A stretch of DNA of 64,000 nt, from NCBI RefSeq assembly GCF_017948595.1, contig NZ_JAGFBV010000002.1:228224-292223 (forward strand). Direction: 5' to 3'. Each line of letters begins with the position of its first letter. Positions within the stretch are counted from its first letter, which is position 1. This document shows positions 54,692 to 63,020 of the stretch, in pieces. The stretch is from Flavobacterium geliluteum. Its GTDB lineage: Bacteria; Bacteroidota; Bacteroidia; Flavobacteriales; Flavobacteriaceae. The notes under the pieces are model-generated. The model did not search any database, was not told the origin of the DNA, and saw nothing but the letters and a program-made list of their open reading frames with translations. A program made the translations under genes and the position numbers.

Positions 54692-56299
54692 ATGAATACA
54701 TTATTATTTTATGAATATGGACTAAGCAACGCTACTACTTCTCTACCATTTATTTCTACGTGGAAGACCGATAATATATCAACTGGATCTAGCACTGCTT
54801 CACAAATAAAACTGCCTTTACATTCCAACGGCACATATGCTTTTAACATAGATTGGGGAGATGGTTCATCAAATTATATAACATCATACAATCAAGTTGA
54901 AACTACGCATACATATACTTCCCCAGGCACTTACACTATTAAGATTATAGGAGTTTGTAATGGATGGTCATTCTATAATTCATATGACAAACAAAAAATT
55001 ATAAACATTACTCAATGGGGCGGTGTAAAGGTTATCGGATTTGGCTTTTTCTATGGTTGTAGTAATCTTGATCTATCAAACGTAACAGACTTACTTGATT
55101 TAACAGCAACTACAGATTTAACATATGCATTTGCAGGGTGTTCAAAACTGACTGCAATTAACAATATTTCTTTTTGGGATACTTCCTCAGTAACTAATAT
55201 GTTTGGATTATTTAATATGTGTCCATTATTCAATCAAGATATTTCCTGGAATACTATTAATGTCACTAACATGGAAAACATGTTTTATAATTGCTTTAAG
55301 TTTAATGGTTTATTAACTTTTAACACCAGTAATGTGCTATCGATGAAATATATGTTTTTTCAATGTTCATCTTTTAACAAACCAATGAATTTTGATACTG
55401 GAAATGTTACAAATATGAATAGTATGATGGCTGTTTGTTCGTCTTATAATCAAACAATTAATTTTGATACCAAGAATGTAACTGATATGGGGGGGATGTT
55501 TTATTTTAACAGCTTCTCTAATTACAGTCCAATACTTAATTTTACTGACACTAGTAAGGTTACTACCATGAATAATATGTTTGCTAATCATACAAAATTT
55601 AATTCTGATATTAGTCAATGGGATACTAGTTCAGTTACGAATTTCTCAAATATGTTTAATAATGCAAGGGAATTTAATCAAAACATTGGTGGTTGGAATA
55701 CGTCTAGTGCTACTAATATGAGTGGCATGTTTCGGTATGTCTATAAATTCAATCAAGATCTTAGCGGATGGAATACTAGTTCAGTTACTTCTATGTCTAG
55801 TATGTTTTTTAGTGCGTCTGTGTTTAATACCTCATTAAATAATTGGAACACAAGTAATGTTACAGATATGTCTGACATGTTTTGTGGGGCAGTTACATTT
55901 AATCAACCCCTTAGTAACTGGAATACTAGTAAAGTAACTTTAATGGGCAACATGTTTAATTCTGCTTATGCGTTCAATCAAGATATTTCAACATTTGACA
56001 CATCAAATGTTACAACAATGAATTCAATGTTCCAATCTGCTACCGCTTTTAATCAAAATATTGGCAACTGGAATGTTAGTAAAGTAACAAATTTTAATAG
56101 TTTTATGAATAGTAAAACCCCTGTAAATTATTCAGCATCTAATTTAGATGCCATTTATAATGGCTGGAGTTCAAGACCGGTGAAAACGCCAATTAATATA
56201 TCATTTAATACAGTAAAGTACACTTCAAACAGTGCTGAAGGTAGGGCAATATTAACTAATACACCGAACAATTGGCTGATTAGTGATGGAGGCAAGTAA
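54692..56299 (+). CDS. PKD-like plus DUF285 (BspA-like) repeat protein
   Basis: 535 aa without signal peptide. Residues 30-95 resemble a PKD domain (IDWGDGSSNYIT ... TYTSPGTYTIKI). From about 130 to 500 there are about 13 copies of the 24-25-residue DUF285 repeat (W.TS.VT.M..MF....FNQ.I..), a leucine-rich-repeat-like surface module known from Mycoplasma, Bacteroidota and BspA-like proteins. Such repeats bind proteins or other cells. Lying between fibre genes, a receptor-binding role is plausible. The repeat count makes this gene prone to length variation. Confidence 0.85.
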   Translation: MNTLLFYEYGLSNATTSLPFISTWKTDNISTGSSTASQIKLPLHSNGTYAFNIDWGDGSSNYITSYNQVETTHTYTSPGTYTIKIIGVCNGWSFYNSYDKQKIINITQWGGVKVIGFGFFYGCSNLDLSNVTDLLDLTATTDLTYAFAGCSKLTAINNISFWDTSSVTNMFGLFNMCPLFNQDISWNTINVTNMENMFYNCFKFNGLLTFNTSNVLSMKYMFFQCSSFNKPMNFDTGNVTNMNSMMAVCSSYNQTINFDTKNVTDMGGMFYFNSFSNYSPILNFTDTSKVTTMNNMFANHTKFNSDISQWDTSSVTNFSNMFNNAREFNQNIGGWNTSSATNMSGMFRYVYKFNQDLSGWNTSSVTSMSSMFFSASVFNTSLNNWNTSNVTDMSDMFCGAVTFNQPLSNWNTSKVTLMGNMFNSAYAFNQDISTFDTSNVTTMNSMFQSATAFNQNIGNWNVSKVTNFNSFMNSKTPVNYSASNLDAIYNGWSSRPVKTPINISFNTVKYTSNSAEGRAILTNTPNNWLISDGGK

Positions 56300-56479
56300 T
56301 TCCTAATAACAAATTTACATCAGTTATTTCGATTAATTCATTTACCATGTATTGACTTAATATGCCCTAAAAACATATAAAAGTATTGGGTTTAGTGCTT
56401 ATATAAAAATATGTTAAAAAGACCTAAATAGCAATCGAAAAACAAAAATAAATTCAAAAATACATAAAAACAATAAAAA

Positions 56480-56752
56480 ATGCAAAATACAACAATCAAT
56501 AAAGAAGCATCGAAAAAAATCAGTTTAGAACAATTAAAAAACTTACAAGATTTTAATGCTTTTATGGATAAAGCCAGAGTATCATTAGGAGAATTATCAA
56601 TTCAATATGAATTTCAGAAAGCTGATATTTTAAGCCAGATTGCAGTTCAGCAACAAAACTTCAATGAACTGGAAAAAGTAATCAAAGAAGAGCACGGTAA
56701 TATTCGTGTCAACATTGAAACAGGCGAAATTGTAAAACAAGAAAAGCAATAA
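56480..56752 (+). CDS. Small coiled-coil protein, phage-accessory-like
   Basis: 90 aa. Helical coiled coil at residues 12-70 and a short end EEHGNIRVNIETGEIVKQEK. The pattern helix-coil plus G.I..NIETGE resembles small proteins located among structural genes of Bacteroidota phages. No functional residue is visible; a fibre chaperone is one guess. The start at 56480 follows a 180-bp gap in which no promoter was assigned. Confidence 0.65.
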   Translation: MQNTTINKEASKKISLEQLKNLQDFNAFMDKARVSLGELSIQYEFQKADILSQIAVQQQNFNELEKVIKEEHGNIRVNIETGEIVKQEKQ

Positions 56753-56856
56753 ACTGAAAAAATAAAATAGTTGTCAAGTAACACAGATATCAGCTTATTT
56801 AATTGAAAAAATCAGAATGTCAGTTAAGGCAAATCACAATCAATTACAAACAAAGT

Positions 56857-57654
56857 ATGGAATATTACAATATAGCCAAGTCATTGACTGCGGCAAAAAA
56901 TGATTGCGCTGCCGGAGTCATTGGAACTTCCGTCACACTTACTGCCAATGCAAATCAATTTGTATCGACCATAAGTGTCGAAGACGCAAATGCAAAAGCA
57001 GATGCATGGTTAGCAGCAAATGTTCAGGCATACGCAAATAACTCTGGTTCCTGTAGAGTTACTGCCTGGAGAGGAGTTAATCCTTCTTGCGTGGTTGAAC
57101 CAACAGTAACATTATCACCTTTTAACTATATGGTTATTAGGTATAAATGGGCATTAGGAGCCGGACAAGATTTTGACACTTACACCGGAATCGTAAATTC
57201 GGGAACATCTCTGGACAATAAATGGATGGGTTGGGGCCACGGATTTAATAATGAGATACCAGTAAATGCTCTTGCAGCCGATTCTTACATCATGTGGGGA
57301 GGCGATAATACACAGGCAAATGGTGTAGAAAGCTGTCTGGTAAATTTTAGTAAAATAACAACAGACTACCCTACTCTTAATACCATACAGGTAAGAATGG
57401 CCGGATCTTGGTATAGAACTTTAGGAACCGGAAATATAGATGTCGAGATAGTAACGTACCTAGGTGGTACAATGGTTAAATCAGGATATGATATGATAAA
57501 CGTTGGTGGAACTCAAGTAGATTTAAAGAATTTTTCTAAAAAAGTATCCATTCAAGGTACAAATTTGGCTAAAAACATTGAGTCTGTTACTAATCTTGGC
57601 TACATCACCTACATCAAAGATTCTGCTACAGGTCAAGTAGTAATTAAATATTAA
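56857..57654 (+). CDS. DUF5977-domain protein
   Basis: 265 aa from ATG 56857 (MEYYNIAKS). A TTG 54 bp upstream would give 283 aa. Residues 1-70 are a DUF5977 domain (EYYNIAKSLTAAKNDCA ... ANAKADAWLAANVQAYANN) with two Cys, as in the next gene. The remainder is a beta-rich domain (FNYMVIRYKWALGAGQDFDTYTG ... WGHGFNNE) of lectin-like appearance and unknown family. DUF5977 is common in Flavobacteria, and its function is not established. Probably an adhesin or fibre-tip component. Confidence 0.75.
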   Translation: MEYYNIAKSLTAAKNDCAAGVIGTSVTLTANANQFVSTISVEDANAKADAWLAANVQAYANNSGSCRVTAWRGVNPSCVVEPTVTLSPFNYMVIRYKWALGAGQDFDTYTGIVNSGTSLDNKWMGWGHGFNNEIPVNALAADSYIMWGGDNTQANGVESCLVNFSKITTDYPTLNTIQVRMAGSWYRTLGTGNIDVEIVTYLGGTMVKSGYDMINVGGTQVDLKNFSKKVSIQGTNLAKNIESVTNLGYITYIKDSATGQVVIKY

Positions 57655-57664
57655 AAAAATAAAC

Positions 57665-58531
57665 ATGGGAAATACAGGATATAAATCATTCGCTAATCTG
57701 GAGTTATACTATGTCGATGACGGTAGTTCTGCCGGACAACCAACAAAACCTAATGTAGTTACAGATCCTGATTATATTGCACCAGTTTTAGATACTGTTA
57801 CTTGTGCTCCAAGTACAAGATACTACAGCGTAGAAAAAAAATTAAGTGCAAAAAAAAATAACTGCGAAAGCGGATATAGCGGAAGTACCGTTATACTTAC
57901 CTCCTATCCAAATCAGTTTTTTTCTACTACCAGTTTAGCAGATGCAAATGCACAAGCTGATGCCTGGCTGGCTGCAAATGTGCAAACTTACGCAAATAAT
58001 GCAGGAACATGCGAACTTACTTACACACCTCCTTCTGGTGGAGGCGGTGGTGGTGGTTGCTTTGTTGAAGGTACCTTAATCACGTTGCCGGATGGCTCCA
58101 CAAAAGCAATCGAAGAATTACAGCTAGATCAACTCTTGCTTTCTGCAGAAATTGAAACATTGATTGATACCAATAATGCCAGCGAATTATATAAATGGTC
58201 TTCTAAACATTTATCAGAAAGCAGAATTACATCACCAATCACTAAATTGACACAGAAAGTTGCAGATAAAACAATGGTAATTAATGATGGTTTATTCGAA
58301 GCTACGCCAACTCACCTGCAATTAATTCAGCGTGATGGTCTTTGGAGATTTATTGCTCTGGGAGATATTCTGGTAGGAGATAATTTATACACTATTGAAA
58401 GTGAAATTATACCCGTTACATCTGTTACAATTAATTTAGAAAAAAGAAAAATTTATCCTTTGACATTAAATCCGTTTCACACCTATTTTGCAAATGGAAT
58501 TTTAACTCATAATTATAAAGAAGCGTATTAA
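57665..58531 (+). CDS. DUF5977 protein ending in a Hint (autoprocessing) domain
   Basis: 288 aa. Short head (1-50), DUF5977 repeat (51-118), a poly-Gly linker (125-131), then a Hint/intein-type domain at 132-288. It starts with the nucleophile Cys132 (GGCFVEGTLITLPDG) and contains ATPTHLQLIQRDG (block B-like TxxH). It ends NPFHTYFANGILTHNY, where the THN (His282-Asn283) is the conserved C-terminal pair. Only five residues (YKEAY) follow, so no real C-extein exists: N-terminal cleavage or linkage of the DUF5977 part to a nucleophile is more likely than protein splicing. Follows the other DUF5977 gene by 10 bp. Confidence 0.85.
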   Translation: MGNTGYKSFANLELYYVDDGSSAGQPTKPNVVTDPDYIAPVLDTVTCAPSTRYYSVEKKLSAKKNNCESGYSGSTVILTSYPNQFFSTTSLADANAQADAWLAANVQTYANNAGTCELTYTPPSGGGGGGGCFVEGTLITLPDGSTKAIEELQLDQLLLSAEIETLIDTNNASELYKWSSKHLSESRITSPITKLTQKVADKTMVINDGLFEATPTHLQLIQRDGLWRFIALGDILVGDNLYTIESEIIPVTSVTINLEKRKIYPLTLNPFHTYFANGILTHNYKEAY

Positions 58532-58584
58532 AACTCTGATTTTACTAAAGTAAAATAATTTATCCGCTTAAAATCTTCAAGATT

Positions 58585-58697
58585 AAACCCAAACTCTGCA
58601 TTAGAAATTTTTAAAACAGAAACTAAAAATAATTACGCTATTATAATTGAATCTCTTTTTCTCAATAGTTTTAATGTAATGCAGAATTTGGGTTTTT
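58585..58697 (+). terminator. Long inverted repeat, possible terminator
   Basis: Nineteen-bp arms with one mismatch (58585-58603, AAACCCAAACTCTGCATTA; 58677-58695), separated by 73 bp and followed by TTTTT. It lies between the Hint gene and the IPT/TIG gene. Confidence 0.55.
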
Positions 58698-58748
58698 AAG
58701 ATTAGTTTTTAAACTAAAAAAATAATTATTTAATTAAAAAAATATAAA

Positions 58749-60338
58749 ATGAGCATCAATCACAATAGAATAAAAGTGTCTGATTTAGAAAAAAATCAGC
58801 CGAACAAAATCCTAACCACTAACAATGATGGAGAGTTAGAATTTAGCAACATCAGCGACATTCAGGTCGATAGTTACAATGCATTAGATTACACTCAAGA
58901 AGGTAAAGCATTGGATGCCAGACAAGGCAAAATTTTGAAAGATTTAATTAATAATATCAATGCCTTACTTGCTTCTGATAATGTCAATTTAAATACCGTT
59001 CAAAAACTAGTTGATGCAATTGAAACGGTACAGACCTCACTTACTACTATGTTGGTAAATGATCTCACAACCGGAGGAACTACAAAGGCATTAACAGCCG
59101 AAATGGGGAAAACATTGCAAACTAATAAAGTAGATAAAGTTGCAGGCGAGCGATTAATAAATGCTACCGAAATTGCCAAACTTTCAGGATCAATAAATGT
59201 AACTACAACCACAAAAACAATACTCTCAACAGCTTTGACTACTCAAAACGTAGCGGGATTTGTAACCTATATCAATACATTAAATCCTGTTTTGATTGTT
59301 GGGTCAAATGAAATCGTAAAATATACTACTTCAGATACTGGAAGAGTTTTTCAACTCAATTTAAGAGGTCGAAGCTTTGGTGTGGGTCAATCGGCAATTA
59401 CAGCGACAGACGTTAACGAAATTACAGATTTCCTCAATAAGGATATTAGGCTTTCAAACTATCCATCAACACGTAATGACGGACCATCAACTACCAACAA
59501 GGTACTTGCTCCTGACCTAAATGGTAATTTGAAGCTTTATACTATCGCTACCTTTCCAGCGCCTTTTTTAAGTGAATCAACACCTGATACTATACTCCCA
59601 TCAACTACAACTAATTTCACTCTTAAAGGTGCCTTTTTTACGCCAACAATGACTGTCTCAATTGCTGGCCAAACAGTAAACTATATAACTTTCGTTAGTG
59701 ATAATTTGATCAAAGTAAATATAACAACTAGTGCTACTGAGGGTAGTTATACAATGACCTTAAATAATGGTTCATCGGCTACCTATCCAAATGCATTGTT
59801 GATTGTTTTAGGAAGAGTCTATCAGCCAACAGAAAGTGAATGGACTGGATTAGTCGCTAGTCCAAATGTATCCGAAATAGGTAGCATGAAATCAACTGCT
59901 GTTAGTGTTTTACAAAGTGGTATATGGAAAACTATACCACCCAATATAGATTTTCGTATTCAACTTTCAGGGGAAGATAGTCCCTTATTTAATTCAAATC
60001 ATGATAGTCAAGATTTTGGAGGTAATTTAAGGTTATTAAAAGCATCTGACAATAGTTATCTATGGATCATTGCAATAAGAAAAGCAGCAGGGACAGGAAA
60101 TCAGATAAGAGTTAAGAATTATCTAGGTGGTGATAATGGAGATAATAACGGGGCTGCCCAAGGTTTAGCAAACGGAAAAATAATTACATTAGAGAGAAAA
60201 TCAGGCTTTTGGAAGCTTTATGTTAATTTCGTGTTGACATATAGTTTTACAGAGACAATAAATGAAGAAATGTATATTCAATGTTTAGTAAAGAATCAAG
60301 AACTGAAAAACATAAAATATATTGAACTAAATACTTAA
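58749..60338 (+). CDS. Fibre-like protein with IPT/TIG domain
   Basis: 529 aa, no leader. Residues 1-60 are a fibre start (HNRIKVSDLEKNQPNKILTT). A phage-fibre-like coiled region about 60-150 follows (KALDARQGKILKDLINNIN; ALTAEMGKTLQTNKVDKV), a phrase typical of tail-fibre shafts. IPT/TIG fold at about 275-352 (PDTILPSTTTNFTLKG ... GSYTMTLNNGSS). C-terminal lectin-like beta-sandwich (FRIQLSGEDSPLF ... KLYVNFVLTYSFTE). Last plus-strand gene of the third unit; probably a fibre with receptor-binding tip. Confidence 0.75.
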   Translation: MSINHNRIKVSDLEKNQPNKILTTNNDGELEFSNISDIQVDSYNALDYTQEGKALDARQGKILKDLINNINALLASDNVNLNTVQKLVDAIETVQTSLTTMLVNDLTTGGTTKALTAEMGKTLQTNKVDKVAGERLINATEIAKLSGSINVTTTTKTILSTALTTQNVAGFVTYINTLNPVLIVGSNEIVKYTTSDTGRVFQLNLRGRSFGVGQSAITATDVNEITDFLNKDIRLSNYPSTRNDGPSTTNKVLAPDLNGNLKLYTIATFPAPFLSESTPDTILPSTTTNFTLKGAFFTPTMTVSIAGQTVNYITFVSDNLIKVNITTSATEGSYTMTLNNGSSATYPNALLIVLGRVYQPTESEWTGLVASPNVSEIGSMKSTAVSVLQSGIWKTIPPNIDFRIQLSGEDSPLFNSNHDSQDFGGNLRLLKASDNSYLWIIAIRKAAGTGNQIRVKNYLGGDNGDNNGAAQGLANGKIITLERKSGFWKLYVNFVLTYSFTETINEEMYIQCLVKNQELKNIKYIELNT

Positions 60339-61052
60339 AGGTAATGTCTCACTAAAAGTATAAGTTAAAAATAATGGGGGTATTAAACCACAATTTATTT
60401 CATTTTACTAATAATGAAAACCATAGCAAACCTTTTTTTCTAAAATTAATTTTAAAACCTTTATCTTCTTAATAAAGAAAAGTGATCTAAAATATTTCAA
60501 AAATCAAATTATTTTAATAAAAATAAATTTCAATAGGAAATACTTATAGCTATCTTAAAGTGAATTCGAGTATAACAATATTTTTCTTTACATGCTTTTG
60601 TTAACTTCGACAGACAATTATATGGGCCGCTTGAGAGATTGCCTATTCTGAGAAAAAAAAGTCATAGCGTCATTAAGCACATTGAAAGTTCACCGTTTTT
60701 ATTTACATAAAAATGAAATAGAATGCTAAATTTCATAAAAAAAGAAATAAAAAATCATCAAATAAATTCTCTTATCTACTTATATGTAGCGCAAAGCCAG
60801 CATTGGAAGACAAAAAGTCATCTAACGCTGGCTTTCCTACTTTGTAAATCAGCTGTAGAATAGATTCCTTACATGTTTTTGAAAGCACTAAATATTTTCA
60901 ATTATATAGACAAAGTAAATATTCTCGAGCTTTGTGAGCAGAGAGTCAGAAAATTAACTATTAGTGATGCTTTTTACGGTACTTAAGTGAAAGAACTAAA
61001 TACCAAAATAACTTATAAACCAATTATTAGCATATTGGATTTATAAATAACG
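60339..61052. other. Intergenic region, 714 bp, no gene found
   Basis: AT-rich stretch. It holds one hairpin, AAAGCCAGC (60793-60801) pairing with GCTGGCTTT (60827-60835), without a T-run. No coding frame or RNA gene was recognised. Confidence 0.5.
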
Positions 61053-61098
61053 AAAAAGAAGAAGCTGTATCAATTTTGAAACAGCTTCTTCTTTTTTT
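61053..61098. terminator. Bidirectional terminator
   Basis: Sixteen-bp arms AAAAAGAAGAAGCTGT (61053-61068) and ACAGCTTCTTCTTTTT (61081-61096). A-run and T-run flank it on the two sides, so it works for the plus-strand island and for the minus-strand phage-like operon. Confidence 0.85.
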
Positions 61099-61260
61099 AG
61101 ATTTAACAAAATAAACATATTAATATTCACAGATAATCTGAAAAAAATAATATAAGTAATACATTTTTTTAGTTCCTGTTCAATACTTAATTTTTAAATA
61201 TACAATCTAAATATTAGGTAAAAAAATACAAATCTGACTTCATATTCTTTTATGAGTTCA

Positions 61261-61506
61261 CTAACAAGATTTTTTCTGATTGCTAATGAGCTCCTCGATT
61301 TTTTTTAGTTCTGAAGTTACTGGCGTACAAAGAATTTCGTATAAAGTAGTGCGTGAAATGGGATACACCGGATAAACATATTTACGCCATACTACCGTTG
61401 TAGGGATATCATCTATTTTGTGTTTTTGATATAATTCTTTAATAAGTTTGTAGCGCAGTAATTTGTTTTTTTGAATTCCGAGACTTCTGTTTGAGGATAT
61501 TGGCAT
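61261..61506 (-). CDS. Small putative DNA-binding protein, paralogue of 25794-26036
   Basis: 81 aa with the same NRSLG-Q-NKLLRYKLIKELY core, IPTTVVWRKY and YPISRTTLYEIL as the protein at 25794, differing mainly in the first 6 and last 20 residues. Last gene of the minus-strand phage-like operon, 142 bp after the DUF3164 gene. The inverted paralogue pair lies at the two ends of the 26-61 kb island. Confidence 0.8.
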   Translation of the reverse strand: MPISSNRSLGIQKNKLLRYKLIKELYQKHKIDDIPTTVVWRKYVYPVYPISRTTLYEILCTPVTSELKKIEELISNQKKSC

Positions 61507-61648
61507 GAGGATTAGGTATTTGAGTGATAGAGAATGAAAAAGATAAGCGAAGAACGAAGCTTTATAATGAAGTTTTTTTAAAGATTAATAATATTGATTT
61601 AATGAAAATAACAAAGTAGCTAAATTCAAAATAATCCGAAGATTTCGG

Positions 61649-62359
61649 TTAGGCTGCATTTGTATGTTGGTTTTGCTGACTAAAAAAATTAAAAGCATAA
61701 CCATGCAAAAAATCAACTGATGACATAGACAGAGGAATATTTGTACGAGTGCCGTTTTCATTGATTAAACTTGCCTCGATAAACCAACTTGAACGTACTG
61801 GTTTGAAGGATGACGCAATTATTTCTACACCGTCTGTAAATTCCTCATTATTAAATTCTTTTGTTAATTTCTGCAATTCTAAAACCCTCGAACCTTTTAA
61901 ATTTCCTTTTGCATCCTTTTTAAGAAGATTGAAAACAATTTTAACGAGTGAAGCCGTTTCTTTACTTGTAGAAAGAGACGAAATATAATTCTGCACTTTT
62001 TCAATTCCAATCGTTACGGTATCGTCCCAACCTTCATTAATGCGATACCCAATTGTAATTTCTTCCTTTTCATTAGAGAAAGTATGCGACATCTGTTTTT
62101 CCTTAAAACCATAAACTTGGTTTTTTAAGTCTAAAATAGTTTCAAAAAGCTGGAATGTTTCTGTTTTTACGTTACTGATCATTTCTGATGTCTTCTGTAA
62201 TTTCAAAAGTGCTTTTGGAATCGTTTCTGCTACCAGTTTTTTGTAAGTTTCTCGTTCCTCATTTTTTTTATTTTCTATTCTTATCAAAGCTTCTTTTAGT
62301 TGCTGAGAAGAAAATTGAGACAAATCAATTGTTTTTGCTTGAGAATTTAAAGTGTTCAT
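61649..62359 (-). CDS. DUF3164 family phage protein
   Basis: 236 aa, matching the DUF3164 family by its layout: helical N-terminus (LSQFSSQQLKEALIRIENKK), TKETYKKLVAE-type segment, and GYRINEGWDDTVTIGIEKVQNYISSL. Family members occur in the early region of Mu-like phages next to transposase genes; function is not established. No MuA/MuB gene lies beside it here, so the region is a remnant or a domesticated control unit. Confidence 0.8.
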   Translation of the reverse strand: MNTLNSQAKTIDLSQFSSQQLKEALIRIENKKNEERETYKKLVAETIPKALLKLQKTSEMISNVKTETFQLFETILDLKNQVYGFKEKQMSHTFSNEKEEITIGYRINEGWDDTVTIGIEKVQNYISSLSTSKETASLVKIVFNLLKKDAKGNLKGSRVLELQKLTKEFNNEEFTDGVEIIASSFKPVRSSWFIEASLINENGTRTNIPLSMSSVDFLHGYAFNFFSQQNQHTNAA

Positions 62360-62383
62360 AGGTTTTTTGGGTTTAATTTTGTG

Positions 62384-62659
62384 TTAGACGATGTCAATTA
62401 ATTCTTTAAATGGATCTTCATAATAAGGTCTAAAACCATGAAGATAAGCCAATTTCGAGATATTTTTTATTTTGTTTTCTATGGCGGGAGATACGGGACG
62501 CGGGAGAGCGGATTCATTTTCCATAATGTGCATCCATTGAAAACGTTCTTGATTAATACAAATTCTTTCTCCAGCTGTAAATGTTTTTGTTTTTTCAGAA
62601 CAGAACTGTAGAGCCATATATAACAGGGCAATACGTTCTTCGATTTGTTTTTTACTCAT
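62384..62659 (-). CDS. Small phage-type early protein
   Basis: 91 aa, alpha-helical (KKQIEERIALLYMALQFC; NKIKNISKLAYLHGFRPYY). No named family recognised. Its ATG overlaps the stop of the 44-aa gene upstream (TCATGA), so the two are translationally coupled. 24 bp before the DUF3164 gene. Confidence 0.75.
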   Translation of the reverse strand: MSKKQIEERIALLYMALQFCSEKTKTFTAGERICINQERFQWMHIMENESALPRPVSPAIENKIKNISKLAYLHGFRPYYEDPFKELIDIV

Positions 62660-62790
62660 GATTTTTTTTGTAAAGTGGTTCGTAATTTTTTTATGTCCGA
62701 TTCTATTAAATTTCTTTCTGCACTATTTGGATTTTCAATTAGCCAGTTTTCAAGTTCTTGGATTTTCTCTTCAATTTGATCTGCTTTCAT
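62656..62790 (-). CDS. 44-aa helical protein, first gene of the phage-like operon
   Basis: ATG at 62790, stop TGA at 62656 overlapping the next start. The product is 44 aa with a coiled-coil-like helix (ADQIEEKIQELENWLIEN) and a basic end. The overlap, the shared strand and the absence of any other gene between it and the operators make this a real small gene. Confidence 0.7.
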   Translation of the reverse strand: MKADQIEEKIQELENWLIENPNSAERNLIESDIKKLRTTLQKKS

Positions 62791-62967
62791 TTTATATAGT
62801 TAAGAGTTATTTTGTTACTATCTTACACTGTAGTGATTCTTAAAATCTCTTTCAGTTAGCAATAATTTCATAATAAATTGTGTTTTTATTTTAATGCCTT
62901 CAATTACAGTTATTTTTTTGCTTAAATATTTTCTTTTGTTTTTTTTATTTCTTTACTTTGCAAATAT

Positions 62968-63014
62968 AATGTAAAATAATACATTAAAAAAATATTTAAC
63001 GTAAAAAAATACAT
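62968..63014. promoter_or_regulatory. Paired repressor operators
   Basis: AATGTA-N6-TACATT (62968-62985, perfect 6-6-6 dyad) and ACGTA-N6-TACAT (62999-63014), centres 30 bp apart, about three helical turns. They lie between the divergent S24 repressor gene and the 44-aa gene. Probably bound by the repressor to control both promoters. Confidence 0.7.
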
Positions 63015-63020
63015 CTTTTT

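Noticed and set aside
56803..56856. TTG start for the first DUF5977 gene
   Set aside because: Adds 18 polar residues not resembling the domain; ATG 56857 starts directly at the DUF5977 signature. Not fully excluded.
58539..58556. ATTTTACT-AA-AGTAAAAT dyad as a fourth island promoter module
   Set aside because: It has the 8-2-8 geometry, but there is no TTTTTTAAA at offset 53 and no AATCTTTG at offset 77, and the arm sequence differs.
24120..60338. Complete tailocin or extracellular contractile injection system
   Set aside because: No sheath, tube, baseplate, spike or Afp15-like ATPase gene was found in the window; only lysis, toxin and fibre-like parts are present.
60339..61260. Small RNA gene at the 60.79 kb hairpin
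   Set aside because: The stem is only 9 bp, has no T-run, and no promoter could be assigned upstream.
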